NCBI RefSeq assembly: GCF_020667845.1
Contig: NZ_JAFMPQ010000001.1
Span: 62,001-126,000, forward strand
From: Cognatishimia sp. F0-27
GTDB lineage: Bacteria; Pseudomonadota; Alphaproteobacteria; Rhodobacterales; Rhodobacteraceae
DNA: 64,000 nucleotides
Reading direction: 5' to 3'
Part shown: piece after piece, positions 36,580 to 45,846 of the stretch
Position numbering within the stretch: the stretch's first letter is position 1
Layout of the letters: each line of letters begins with the position of its first letter
The notes under the pieces: model-generated
Database searches by the model: none
What the model was told of the DNA's origin: nothing
Seen by the model: the letters and a program-made list of their open reading frames with translations, nothing else
Translations under genes and position numbers: made by a program

Positions 36580-36643
36580 GGCACATCCTCCCTTTCCGCC
36601 GGACGCTAAAACGCGCCGTCAGATTTGAAAACCCCACCCCCGT

Positions 36644-36706
36644 GTTTCTTCTGTCCCAAAATACTCCGGGGGAATCGCGGCTTGCCGCGATGGGGGCAGC
36701 GCCCCC
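36644..36706 (+). repeat. Dispersed intergenic hairpin element, copy 3 (with extra hairpin)
   Basis: GTTTCTTCTGTC, CCAAAATACTCCGGGGG, then two hairpins: ATCGCGG with CCGCGAT around CTTG (36674-36691), and GGGGGC with GCCCCC around AGC (36692-36706). It lies in the gap between the HlyD-like gene and the RidA gene. Confidence 0.75.
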
Positions 36707-36719
36707 GTCATGTATCGGC

Positions 36720-38138
36720 TCAGCTTTCGCGAAACGCCTTGGACATGTAATCCATGAACGGTTTCACCAGATAGGTCAGCGGTGTCCTGTCCTCGGTGCG
36801 CAGGAATGTCTCGACCGGCATGCCCGGTATCAGCGTCGATCCGGAGGGCAGGCGGTTGATTTCGCCATCCTTCAACACGACCTCGGCACGGTAATACCGC
36901 ACCCGCGAGGCTTCATCCTCGAACGCATCCGCCGAAACCTGCACGACTTCACCAAACAGCTCGGGGGTGGTGCGTTGATCCAGCGAAGAAAAGCGCAGCG
37001 AGACTTCCTGCCCCACAAAAAGCTGGTCGACATGGATCGTCTCGACCTGTGCCGCGATCACGAGCGGCCGGTCCTGTGGTACCACGTAGAGCACGGGTTC
37101 GGCGGGCCGGACCACCGACCGTTCCGCAAAGACCGTCAGGCCATAGACCACCCCGCCGACAGGCGACGTGATGTCGAGCCGTGTGAGCCTTTCCTTGATC
37201 GCGCGACGCTGTTCGGCGAGTTCGCGCTCCCGGAATTGCAGGTCCCGCAGCTGCGTAATGGCATCCTCACGGCGCCGCTCCTGCAGCTTGAGGATCTCGA
37301 TATCAATCTCCGTGATGCGCCCTTCGGCTTGCGCCTTGGATGCAGTCAACTCGCCCACGCTGCCCAGAAGCCGCGCGCGTTCGCGCTGCAAACCCGTGAC
37401 GCGGGCCGCTTGGGTCAGGCCACGATCAAGCAGGGACTGCTGATCCTCAAGTTCGCTTTCAATGAGCGAAAGCTGCTCGGAGAGCGCGGTTTGCTGGGCC
37501 TCGATCCCACGGACCTGATCGATGATCTGATCGGCGCGTTTGCGCAGCTGTTCGATCTCGCGGGCGACTGAGCTGCGGCGCGCCTCGAACAGATTTCGCT
37601 GCCCCGCCACAAGCTCGGCCACTTCGGGGTCGCGCGTTGCACGATCCACAACATCATCGGAAAAGACGACTTCGTCGATGCCGTCGCGTTCCGCCGTGAG
37701 CCGCGCACGGCGCGCCCCAAGTTCGAAATACTGACCTTCGATGATGGTGAGTTCCGACAGAAGCAGCGTCGGATCAAGACGGATCAACACCTGACCGGCC
37801 TCCACCACGTCGCCTTCATCGACCTGGATCGCCGCAACCACACCGCCATCGGGGTGCTGGACCACCTGGCGGTTCTGATCGACCTCGATCTGCCCGGAGG
37901 CGATGATCGCCCCGGAAATGTTGGTCGTGGCCGCCCATGTGCCAAAGCCCCCGACCAGGATCAGAAGCGCGATCAGACCGACAGTCATGAATTTGCTGAG
38001 CGGAAACTCCCCGGCGGCCACCGTCGCGCGCTGCTTCGCGGCCTCGGCCGGCGACACCTGCTTCGGTTCGATCTTTGCAAGCGGCTGCTTGCCCTTTTTC
38101 TGCGGCAGCGTTCTGCCGGTCTTTGCCGGTTGCGTCAT
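36720..38138 (-). CDS. Type I secretion periplasmic adaptor (HlyD/PrsE family)
   Basis: Membrane fusion protein that links an inner membrane ABC exporter to an outer membrane TolC-type channel. The 472-residue protein has one N-terminal membrane helix (about residues 51-69) and a biotinyl-lipoyl-like segment (VVQHPDGGVVAAIQVDEGDVV). A long coiled coil runs from about 150 to 300, followed by a second lipoyl half (RLDITSPVGGVVYGL) and a C-terminal beta domain (PGMPVETFLRTEDRTPLTYLVKPF). Its ATG overlaps the exporter stop by four bases, so the pair is one operon. Substrates may include the RTX proteins in this window. Confidence 0.93.
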   Translation of the reverse strand: MTQPAKTGRTLPQKKGKQPLAKIEPKQVSPAEAAKQRATVAAGEFPLSKFMTVGLIALLILVGGFGTWAATTNISGAIIASGQIEVDQNRQVVQHPDGGVVAAIQVDEGDVVEAGQVLIRLDPTLLLSELTIIEGQYFELGARRARLTAERDGIDEVVFSDDVVDRATRDPEVAELVAGQRNLFEARRSSVAREIEQLRKRADQIIDQVRGIEAQQTALSEQLSLIESELEDQQSLLDRGLTQAARVTGLQRERARLLGSVGELTASKAQAEGRITEIDIEILKLQERRREDAITQLRDLQFRERELAEQRRAIKERLTRLDITSPVGGVVYGLTVFAERSVVRPAEPVLYVVPQDRPLVIAAQVETIHVDQLFVGQEVSLRFSSLDQRTTPELFGEVVQVSADAFEDEASRVRYYRAEVVLKDGEINRLPSGSTLIPGMPVETFLRTEDRTPLTYLVKPFMDYMSKAFRES

Positions 38139-39868
38139 CGCACACCCCCTGGCCCTGCATTCTGGGCAATCTGCTTGTGGTTCTGCACAACGGATTTAAG
38201 CACTTCGTCCCTCGGACCAAAGGCCGCGCGGGCACCACCTTCGAGCATCAGCAACATGTCGCATTCCTGAATGGCCGCCGGGCGATGCGCCATGATCATG
38301 ACGGTCTTGCCCTGCTCCTTGAACTCGCGGATTGCCTTGTTGACGGCCTGACTGCCCTCGTTGTCGAGATTCGAGTTGGGCTCATCCAGAACCAGCAGCA
38401 CCGGCTCTCCATAAAGCGCACGCGCCAGACCGATCCGCTGCATCTGTCCGCCCGAAAGACGCCCGCCAGCTGCTGTGACACGGGTATCGTACCCATCCGG
38501 CAGCTTGAGGATCATCTCATGCGCATCCGCTTTCTTGGCCGCTTCGACCACGGCGGCATCGTCGGGCTGCGGCGCAAGGCGCGCGATATTCTCGGAGATC
38601 GTGCCGTCGAACAGCGTCACGCGCTGTGGCAGGTAGCCGATATGTTGACCGAGGACATCCGGTCCGTATTGGTCGAGCGCGGCCCCGTCGAGCCGGATCT
38701 TGCCGCCCGCAGGCCGCCAGACGCCGGTGATGGCGCGCGCCAGCGTCGACTTGCCGGAGCCGGACGGACCGATCACGCCAAGCGCCTGCCCCGGGGTCAG
38801 GTTGAAACTCACAAGGCGCAACGACGCCTGCTGTTCGCCCGGCGGCACCACTGTCAGCTGTTGCACATCGAGCTTTGCTTGCGGGCGTGGCAGCTGCGTG
38901 CGTTCCGCTTCGATCGGTGTCTCGCCGAGAAGAACCTCGAGATTGGCCCAGCCCTCCCGCGCCCTCGTCACGGCCGCCCATTGGCCGATGGCCAGTTCGA
39001 TGGGCGCAAGTGCGCGGCCCATCAGGATGGACCCCGCGATCATCGCACCCGGGCTAAGCTCGCCGTTGAGCACGAGAAGCGCACCGAGGCCAAGCATTGC
39101 CGATTGCAGGAAAAGACGGAACGTCTTGGTGATCACGGTGAACGTGCCCGTCAGGTCGCTGGACCCGATCTGGCCACCAAGCGCGGATTTGCGAGCCCCG
39201 ATCCAGCGGGTGAACGCATTTCCACGCATACCAAGCGCCTGCACCATCTCTGCCTCGTCGCGGATCTGGTTCGCGGTAATCTCGGCCTGCACGATGGCCT
39301 GATTGGCCTTGGCCATCGGGTTCTTGGTCATGGTCTGGTTGACGACCGTCACAACGATCAAGACCAGACCACCGGCCATCGCAAGATAACCCAGCCACGG
39401 ATGAAAGATGAAAATCGCGACGAGGAAGACCGGCGTCCATGGAATGTCGAAGAAAGCCATGAGCACGGGTGAGGCCATTAGCCGCTGCACCGATTCGAGG
39501 TCTCGAAGGCCCGTGCGCGCGATTTGATCGGGTTTGACCGCCGAACGGCGCAGGACCGCATCAAAGACGCGCAGGTCAAGGGATGCCTGGAACCGCGCGG
39601 CGACGCGTCCCATGACGCGCCCGCGCACGTAATCCAGAATGCCCATCATCGCGTAGAGAAACAGGACGAGAACCGAGAGCGCGACCAACGTCTCCACTGA
39701 ACGCGAGCCCAGAACCCGGTCATAGACCTGCAGCATGTACATTGGCCCTGTGAGCATCAACATGTTCACAAAGAAAGAAAATATCGCAACGAACCAGAAA
39801 TATGGTCGGCTTTTTCGACGCGCGGCGCGCAGCTCTTCGCGGCCGCGCTCTCTTGGATCCAGTGCCAT
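38135..39868 (-). CDS. Type I secretion ABC exporter (PrtD-like permease/ATPase)
   Basis: A 577-residue half-transporter: six membrane helices in the first ~320 residues, then an ATP-binding domain. The latter has Walker A GPSGSGKST, the signature LSGGQMQRIGLARAL, Walker B LLVLDEP and the switch His in MAHRP. It lacks the N-terminal C39 peptidase-like domain of HlyB, so it belongs to the PrtD group that exports RTX proteins with C-terminal signals. The adaptor gene follows with a four-base overlap. No outer membrane channel gene is nearby; many bacteria supply it from another locus. Confidence 0.95.
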   Translation of the reverse strand: MALDPRERGREELRAARRKSRPYFWFVAIFSFFVNMLMLTGPMYMLQVYDRVLGSRSVETLVALSVLVLFLYAMMGILDYVRGRVMGRVAARFQASLDLRVFDAVLRRSAVKPDQIARTGLRDLESVQRLMASPVLMAFFDIPWTPVFLVAIFIFHPWLGYLAMAGGLVLIVVTVVNQTMTKNPMAKANQAIVQAEITANQIRDEAEMVQALGMRGNAFTRWIGARKSALGGQIGSSDLTGTFTVITKTFRLFLQSAMLGLGALLVLNGELSPGAMIAGSILMGRALAPIELAIGQWAAVTRAREGWANLEVLLGETPIEAERTQLPRPQAKLDVQQLTVVPPGEQQASLRLVSFNLTPGQALGVIGPSGSGKSTLARAITGVWRPAGGKIRLDGAALDQYGPDVLGQHIGYLPQRVTLFDGTISENIARLAPQPDDAAVVEAAKKADAHEMILKLPDGYDTRVTAAGGRLSGGQMQRIGLARALYGEPVLLVLDEPNSNLDNEGSQAVNKAIREFKEQGKTVMIMAHRPAAIQECDMLLMLEGGARAAFGPRDEVLKSVVQNHKQIAQNAGPGGVR

Positions 39869-40085
39869 GGGCGGAGTTCCGCCTCCTCATTTTGTCCCTG
39901 CAAACCGGGTGTGACAGGATGCGCCCGCCGTTCACCCGATTGATAGGCGTGTTTACTACTCTGTCGCGATTCGGACACGAAAGGTCCGGAATACCGCGCT
40001 TGTGTTTGGTTCCTGTGAGAATGAGATTAAGTAAGGCGCGACGCAAGCTTTGCGGCCCCCGGTGCCAACCCGAAGGACAGGTTCC

Positions 40086-40850
40086 TTGACCGTTTCGACA
40101 ACTTCCTCTTTTCGTATCGTCGCTCTTTGCCTGGTCACTCTTGGCCTCGCTGCCTGTTCGGTTCCCGGCCCGGGCGACGCCCCTCAAGGTATTCACGACC
40201 CCTATGAAGCAGAAAACCGCCGCGTACACGCCTTTAATCGCGCCATCGACGAACGACTCTTCCGCGGCGATGGCCCCGGTCTGACGGAGCGGCTGCCCGA
40301 AGGCGTCACAGTGTCGGTGCTGAACGTTGCGGACACGCTGTCTCTGCCGCAAACGGTTGTCAATCAGGTCCTTCAGGGGCGCCTCGGACGGGCGACGACA
40401 AACAGCTTGCGCTTCGGGGTGAATGCGACGCTGGGCTTTGGAGGGTTGGCAGACGTCGCCTCGGGCCTTGGCATGCCGCGCGATGAAACCGATTTCGGCG
40501 AGACGCTCTATGTCTGGGGCGCGCCCGAAGGGGCGTATCTCGAACTCCCTGTGCTTGGCCCTTCGACCGAGCGCGAAGCAGCGGGACGGGTCGTGGATCT
40601 CTTTACCGACCCGCTGGGCTACGTGCTCCAAACGCGCCCACGGATGGCCGCAACCGTGATTCAGGCCGGCGCGTCTGCCATCGACCGCGGCCAGTTCTCG
40701 GATACCATCGAATCCGTGCTGTATGAGAGCACCGACAGCTACGACCAGCTGCGGCTGATCTATTTGCAAAAACGCCGTTTCGATCTTGGCGATACGACAA
40801 CCGGCGCAGTGGAAGAAGACCCGCTGGCGCTTGATACCGAAGGATTTTGA
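40086..40850 (+). CDS. mlaA: MlaA/VacJ family lipoprotein
   Basis: Outer membrane lipoprotein of the Mla pathway, which removes misplaced phospholipids from the outer leaflet. From the TTG at 40086 the protein is 254 residues. It has a lipoprotein signal ending LGLAAC (lipidated Cys24) and family blocks DPYEAENRRVHAFNRAIDERLF, RFGVNATLGFGGLADVASGLGM, ETLYVWGAPEGAYLELPVLGPS and DRGQFSDTIESVLYESTDSYDQLRL. GAAGGACAGG precedes the TTG; an earlier TTG (40050) would give 12 more residues. The MlaC-like gene follows three bases downstream. Confidence 0.9.
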   Translation: MTVSTTSSFRIVALCLVTLGLAACSVPGPGDAPQGIHDPYEAENRRVHAFNRAIDERLFRGDGPGLTERLPEGVTVSVLNVADTLSLPQTVVNQVLQGRLGRATTNSLRFGVNATLGFGGLADVASGLGMPRDETDFGETLYVWGAPEGAYLELPVLGPSTEREAAGRVVDLFTDPLGYVLQTRPRMAATVIQAGASAIDRGQFSDTIESVLYESTDSYDQLRLIYLQKRRFDLGDTTTGAVEEDPLALDTEGF

Positions 40851-40853
40851 TCC

Positions 40854-41468
40854 ATGACATATTCGACTTTCTCCCGCCGCCAATTTCTCTCCACCGGCAC
40901 GGCTGCCCTGGGGCTGGCGACTTGTTTTCCGGCATCGTCCGCTTTCGCGCTGAGCCAGAATCAGGCCCGGACGATGGTCGATTCCCTCGTCGGCGAGATC
41001 AACAGAACCATCGACAGCGGCAAATCCGAAAACGCGATGATCGGGGATTTCGAGAAGATCTTTCTGCGCTACGCCGACACGTCCTACGTGGCGGCCTACG
41101 CCATGGGCAATGACGGGCGGCGCGCGTCCACGGCACAGAGGCGGGCGTTCTCGCAAACCTTCAACGCCTATGTCGCGCGGAAATACGGCAAGCGGTTCCG
41201 GGAATTCATTGGCGGGCGGCTCGAGGTTCAGGACGTGCGCCAACGCAAGAATTACATCGAGGTGACCACGATCGCCTTTCTTCGCGGTCAATCTCCCTTC
41301 GAAGTGGCGTTCCACATCTCCGATCGCTCGGGACAACCGAAATTCATCAACATGTATATCGAAGGCATCAACATGCTTCTGACCGAGCGCGCCGAAGTGG
41401 GCGCCATGCTCGACAAGCGGCGCGGCGATATCGACGCGATGATTGCGGATCTCAAGCGCGCAAGCTGA
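40854..41468 (+). CDS. MlaC/Ttg2D-like phospholipid-binding periplasmic protein
   Basis: Periplasmic carrier expected to shuttle phospholipids between MlaA and the inner membrane Mla complex. The 204-residue protein has a twin-arginine signal (FSRRQFLSTGTAALGLA) and the MlaC pattern: EKIFLRYADTSYVAAYAMG, RRAFSQTFNAYVARKYGKRF and VGAMLDKRRGDIDAMIADLK. Tat export is unusual for E. coli MlaC but seen in this group. It is three bases downstream of mlaA, so they are one operon. The mlaFED transporter is not in the window. Confidence 0.9.
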   Translation: MTYSTFSRRQFLSTGTAALGLATCFPASSAFALSQNQARTMVDSLVGEINRTIDSGKSENAMIGDFEKIFLRYADTSYVAAYAMGNDGRRASTAQRRAFSQTFNAYVARKYGKRFREFIGGRLEVQDVRQRKNYIEVTTIAFLRGQSPFEVAFHISDRSGQPKFINMYIEGINMLLTERAEVGAMLDKRRGDIDAMIADLKRAS

Positions 41469-41524
41469 GATGCGGCGCCGTCAGGACGGCGTGTTCCCGG
41501 TTATGTGCATCCTTGGCTGTGGCG

Positions 41525-43684
41525 TCATCCGCCGCCGAGAATGTCGCGCAAAACCTGATTGAGCAGGCTTTCCGCCGGGTCGCGGTCACGTTGCTGCGGT
41601 GCCTGTCTCGGTTGCGGTGCGGGATCCGGCGCGGCCAGTTCCGGCGGGGCTTCGGCTGGCAAGGGTCGCACGGGCAAACCGTCCAGCACCCGGGTCATCA
41701 CCTCGCGCCAGATTTCCGCCGGCAAGCCGCCCCCCGTCACGCCCGTCAAGGGCGTGTTGTCGTCATAGCCCATCCACACCCCGGTCACGTATTCCGCCGT
41801 GAACCCGACAAACCACGCGTCGCGCGCTTCCTGACTGGTGCCGGTCTTGCCTGCCGCCGGACGCCCGTCGAGCCGCGCCCGCGTGCCGGTGCCCTCGGTT
41901 AGCACGGATTGCATCATCCATGTCAGCTGCCGCGCTGCGCTTTCGTTGATCACACGCTCGCCGATGCCGCCGCCCGCGCCCATGAGCGCGGCGCTGTCCC
42001 CCACGAGGCGGAGATCAATCAACCCGTACGGTTCCACCGACGAGCCGCCGTTCAAGATCCCTGCATAGGCCCCGGTCATTTCCAGCAATGTCGCTTCCGC
42101 CGCCCCGAGGGCAAGCGATGGCGTATCCGTCAATTCGCGCGTGATCCCGAAGTCGCGCGCCACCTGCAAAACAAGATCACGGCCGACCGATTCCGATATC
42201 TTGACGGCCGGAACGTTCAGCGACCGCGCCAATGCCTCGGTCAGTGTGACGGAACCGCTGTAGTTGCGGGAATAGTTCTCCGGACACCAACGCCCGGAGC
42301 CCGGGATATCCATGCAGAATGGCTCGTCGATCACCCGGTCATACGGAGAATATCCGAGCTCCAGAGCCGTGGCGAAAACGAAGGGTTTGAAGGCAGAGCC
42401 GGTCTGACGCACGGCCTGTGTGGCGCGGTTGAACACGCCCGAGACATTGGTTTCGCGGCCGCCGACCATCGCGCGCACCGCGCCATCGGCTGACATCACC
42501 ACCACGGCAACCTGCGCCTTGGACCCGGACCGGACCTTTTCCGAGAAAACCTGTTGCACCGCCTCTTCGACGGATTTTTGGACGCCACGGTCCAGCGTCG
42601 TGCGGATGATGACGTCTTCTGTCGTGTCGCGAGTCAGGAAATCAGGCCCCGTCTGCATGACCCAATCCGCAAAATAGCCGCCCGGTTCGGCCTTGGCTTC
42701 CGCCGAGAGAACCGCCGGGTTGGCCTGCCAGTAGGCCGTGTCTTCGTCAGACAGATAACCTTGCTCATTCATCAGGCGCAGAACCGTGGCCGCCCGGCGC
42801 TGTGACCGCTCAAGATCGGAGGTGGGCGCAAGCCGGCTTGGCGCCGTGAGCAAACCCGCGATCATCGCGGCTTCCGCCGGGTTCAGATCCGCCGCGGATT
42901 TGGAGAAATACACCCGAGCGGCGGCCTCGGCGCCGTAGGCACCGCCGCCCATATAGGCGCGGTTGAGATAGATCGAGAGGATCTCGTCCTTCGTATACTT
43001 GGCCTCCATCGCCATGGAATAGATCGCCTCGAACCCCTTGCGTTGCAGCGACGAGCGCCGGCAATCGGCGATATACTCGGCCTCGGTTTTCCATTCGGTC
43101 GGATCATATTCCCGGCCGAGGCAGAGCAATTTGGCAGTCTGCTGGGTAATCGTGGAGCCGCCATGCCCCTGAAGCGGGCCCCGGCCTTCACGCATGTTGA
43201 TCCGGACAGCCGAGGCGACGCCGCGCGGGCTCACTCCGAAATGGTAGTAGAAGCGCTTGTCTTCGGTCGCGATCACCGCGTTTCGCAGGTGTGGGCTGAC
43301 AGATCCCGCGGTCACCGCGCCGCCAAACTGATCGCCGCGGCGCGCAAAAATCGTCTGATCACGGTCGAGCAGCGTCACCGATCCGCGCGCGCGCCCGTCG
43401 AGCAACGCATCGGCATCCGGGAGGTCGGATTGCACGTAGATGACCGCCGCCCCCAACAGCAGCGCGCATACAACCGTCACGATCAGCACGGTCCGCCCGA
43501 TCAGACGCAACACCCATCCGATAAGGGCCGTTATCCATCCAATTGGGCCGCGACGCCGCCGGGGCGCAGCCGGTTTCCGGCGCCGTGCCGGCTTCGGTTT
43601 TGTCGGGGTTTTGGCCTTGGCCGGCTTGCGCGCGGTTCTGCGCTCCGCGACCAAGCGCTTGGGTTTGCGTCCTGACGTGCTCAT
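41525..43684 (-). CDS. Class A penicillin-binding protein (transglycosylase/transpeptidase)
   Basis: Bifunctional peptidoglycan synthase of 719 residues. A Lys/Arg/Pro-rich cytoplasmic tail is followed by a membrane anchor (about residues 60-87) and a GT51 domain (ATEDKRFYYHFGVSPRG, GGSTITQQTAKLL, EAIYSMAMEAKYTKDEILSIYLN read in parts). The transpeptidase domain has SxxK in TGSAFKPF, SLN in ARSLNVPAVK and KTG in AAGKTGTSQ. A proline-rich tail closes the protein. The chosen start is the ATG; a TTG codon sits directly before it. Convergent with the MlaC-like gene. Confidence 0.93.
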   Translation of the reverse strand: MSTSGRKPKRLVAERRTARKPAKAKTPTKPKPARRRKPAAPRRRRGPIGWITALIGWVLRLIGRTVLIVTVVCALLLGAAVIYVQSDLPDADALLDGRARGSVTLLDRDQTIFARRGDQFGGAVTAGSVSPHLRNAVIATEDKRFYYHFGVSPRGVASAVRINMREGRGPLQGHGGSTITQQTAKLLCLGREYDPTEWKTEAEYIADCRRSSLQRKGFEAIYSMAMEAKYTKDEILSIYLNRAYMGGGAYGAEAAARVYFSKSAADLNPAEAAMIAGLLTAPSRLAPTSDLERSQRRAATVLRLMNEQGYLSDEDTAYWQANPAVLSAEAKAEPGGYFADWVMQTGPDFLTRDTTEDVIIRTTLDRGVQKSVEEAVQQVFSEKVRSGSKAQVAVVVMSADGAVRAMVGGRETNVSGVFNRATQAVRQTGSAFKPFVFATALELGYSPYDRVIDEPFCMDIPGSGRWCPENYSRNYSGSVTLTEALARSLNVPAVKISESVGRDLVLQVARDFGITRELTDTPSLALGAAEATLLEMTGAYAGILNGGSSVEPYGLIDLRLVGDSAALMGAGGGIGERVINESAARQLTWMMQSVLTEGTGTRARLDGRPAAGKTGTSQEARDAWFVGFTAEYVTGVWMGYDDNTPLTGVTGGGLPAEIWREVMTRVLDGLPVRPLPAEAPPELAAPDPAPQPRQAPQQRDRDPAESLLNQVLRDILGGG

Positions 43685-43961
43685 CAAATGCCCTGTCGCC
43701 TGCTCTGGCTCTCATTCTCGAAGGGTCGTTTCGGCATAAGATACCCCGTCTTCGCGACAATGTAGACATCCCATCCATCGCGCGCGTGACAAATATTATG
43801 CCCGAAAATTAGGCGTAACCCAAATTATGCACAAAAAATATGCATTCGCCTTGAAAAGACTCACCGGATTCTGCCCATCACCCTTCCCCATCGCCCGTCT
43901 CACCGCTCTTTGTCGCTGCATGCAGTCTGCAGGACGCTCCTGCCAACCGAAAGGGACAAAG
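43685..43961. other. 277-bp upstream region of glnK-amtB with AT-rich dyad
   Basis: Divergent promoters for the penicillin-binding protein and glnK must lie here. A dyad ATGCA-N9-TGCAT sits at 43827-43845 in an AT-rich stretch, which could be an activator site. I cannot identify a sigma-54 element with confidence. Confidence 0.4.
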
Positions 43962-44300
43962 GTGAAACTGATCATTGCAACGATCAAGCCGTTCAAGCTC
44001 GAAGAGGTGCGCGAGGCGCTTACCGGGATCGGGGTGCGCGGCATGATGGTCACCGAAATCAAGGGGTTCGGGTCACAGTCCGGCCACACGGAAATCTATC
44101 GCGGCGCGGAGTATGCGGTGAATTTCGTGCCCAAGATCAAGCTCGAAATCGTGGTTGCCGCATCAATGGCCGACCAGGTCGTCGACACCATCAAAAACAC
44201 CGCTCAAACGGGCAAGATCGGCGACGGCAAGATCTTTGTTCTCGATGTGAGCCAAGCCGTGCGGGTGCGCACCGGCGAGACGGACGCCGACGCGATCTAA
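43962..44300 (+). CDS. glnK: Nitrogen regulatory protein P-II (GlnK type)
   Basis: Trimeric signal protein that senses 2-oxoglutarate, ATP/ADP and uridylylation, and regulates AmtB. From the GTG start the protein has exactly 112 residues, as expected. The T-loop reads GHTEIYRGAEYAVNFVPK with the uridylylation site Tyr51. The C-terminal block TGKIGDGKIFVLDVSQAVRVRTGETD is intact. GAAAGGG lies about eight bases before the GTG. Adjacency to amtB identifies it as GlnK rather than GlnB. Confidence 0.95.
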   Translation: MKLIIATIKPFKLEEVREALTGIGVRGMMVTEIKGFGSQSGHTEIYRGAEYAVNFVPKIKLEIVVAASMADQVVDTIKNTAQTGKIGDGKIFVLDVSQAVRVRTGETDADAI

Positions 44301-44336
44301 ACGCGAACCGGACAAACTTTAGGGAAACGGATAACC

Positions 44337-45650
44337 ATGCATCTTCTCAAGACACTTGCCCCGGCAGCGTTGCTGATCGCGCTCCCGTCGCTGGGCCTGG
44401 CTCAGGACGACGCTGCGGCGGCGCCTGACATCAACCCCTATATCTTTACCACGCTGCTGTTCCTGATCGGTGGCTTCCTTGTTTTCTGGATGGCGGCTGG
44501 CTTCGCCATGCTCGAGGCGGGCCTCGTGCGCTCCAAGAACGTGACGATGCAGCTCACCAAGAACATCGCGCTCTTCTCCATCGCCGCGATCATGTACTGG
44601 CTCGTGGGCTTCGGCATCATGTATCCGGCCGAATGGCTGATCGAAGGCTGGCTCGGACCGTTTTTCGCCGTGACCTCGCTTGAACCGGTCGGCCTTGCCG
44701 CTGAAGATGCAGCACTCGACTATGCATCCGCCGGGTCGGACTTCTTCTTCCAGCTGATGTTCTGCGCGACCACCGCGTCGATCGTTTCGGGCACGCTCGC
44801 CGAGCGGATCAAGCTGTGGCCGTTCCTGATCTTCGTTGTCGTGCTCACGGGCTTCATCTACCCGATCGAAGCATCCTGGCAGTGGGGCGGCGGCTGGCTC
44901 TCGGAAGCAGGCTTCTCCGACTTCGCGGGCTCGACCCTCGTGCACGCAGCTGGTGGCTTTGCAGCCCTCGCAGGTGCCATTGTCCTCGGTCCTCGTATCG
45001 GTCGCTACAAGGATGGCCGCTCGATCCCGATGCCCGGCTCGAACCTCGCCCTCGCAACGCTCGGTACATTCATCCTGTGGCTTGGCTGGTTTGGCTTCAA
45101 CGGTGGTTCGCAACTCGCCATGGGCACCGTGGGTGACGTGACCGACGTGTCCCGGATCTTCGCCAACACCAACATGGCCGCAGCGGCCGGCGCGGTGGCA
45201 GCCCTGATCCTGACGCAGATGATGTACAAGAAGCCTGACCTCACCATGACGCTCAACGGTGCTCTGGCCGGTCTCGTGTCGATCACTGCCGAACCGCTTG
45301 CCCCGTCGCTTTTCGGCTCGCTGCTGACCGGTGCCGTGGGTGGTGTGATCGTGGTCTTCACCGTTCCGCTGCTGGACAAGCTCAAGATCGACGACGTTGT
45401 CGGTGCCATCCCGGTCCACCTCTTTGCAGGCATCTGGGGCACGCTGGCGGTTGCCTTCTACACCGGCAACTGGGGCGCACAGATCCTCGGCATCGTATCC
45501 ATCGGCGCTTTCGTCTTCATCACCTCGCTGGTCATCTGGATCATCCTCAAGGCGACCGTGGGTATCCGCGTCGACGAAGAGGCCGAGATCAACGGTCTCG
45601 ACATGGCCGAGCTGGGCATGGAGGCCTATCCGGACTTCACCAAAGGCTGA
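44337..45650 (+). CDS. amtB: Ammonium transporter AmtB
   Basis: Trimeric ammonium channel of 437 residues with a cleavable signal peptide (LLKTLAPAALLIALPSLGLA) and eleven membrane helices. The twin histidines of the pore are in STLVHAAGGFAALAGAIVLG and GAIPVHLFAGIWGTLAVAF. The gate and family signature region FFFQLMFCATTASIVSGTLAER is intact. It is 36 bases after glnK, forming the conserved glnK-amtB operon that is normally induced by nitrogen limitation. A strong terminator follows. Confidence 0.97.
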   Translation: MHLLKTLAPAALLIALPSLGLAQDDAAAAPDINPYIFTTLLFLIGGFLVFWMAAGFAMLEAGLVRSKNVTMQLTKNIALFSIAAIMYWLVGFGIMYPAEWLIEGWLGPFFAVTSLEPVGLAAEDAALDYASAGSDFFFQLMFCATTASIVSGTLAERIKLWPFLIFVVVLTGFIYPIEASWQWGGGWLSEAGFSDFAGSTLVHAAGGFAALAGAIVLGPRIGRYKDGRSIPMPGSNLALATLGTFILWLGWFGFNGGSQLAMGTVGDVTDVSRIFANTNMAAAAGAVAALILTQMMYKKPDLTMTLNGALAGLVSITAEPLAPSLFGSLLTGAVGGVIVVFTVPLLDKLKIDDVVGAIPVHLFAGIWGTLAVAFYTGNWGAQILGIVSIGAFVFITSLVIWIILKATVGIRVDEEAEINGLDMAELGMEAYPDFTKG

Positions 45651-45683
45651 CGGTTTCTCCCCCATCACCCTTTGACACGACTG

Positions 45684-45713
45684 ACCCGGGCACCCTGCGT
45701 GCCCGGGTTTTTT
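45684..45713 (+). terminator. Rho-independent terminator after amtB
   Basis: A 9-bp stem (ACCCGGGCA with TGCCCGGGT), 7-base loop, and a run of six T residues. Confidence 0.93.
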
Positions 45714-45846
45714 CATGGTCCGTGGCGGGCCCACAGCGCCGGCCAATCTTGTAGACAACCCCGCCACCTCCGCAGACAAGACGCTTTACTGGTTTGGAAA
45801 AACAAGCAAAGGTTGTGGTCCTTTGACCCCGAAACAGGAGACGTTC

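Noticed and set aside
41476-41491. Small hairpin CGCCGT/ACGGCG between the MlaC-like gene and the penicillin-binding protein gene
   Set aside because: Only six pairs and no T-run; not convincing as a terminator.
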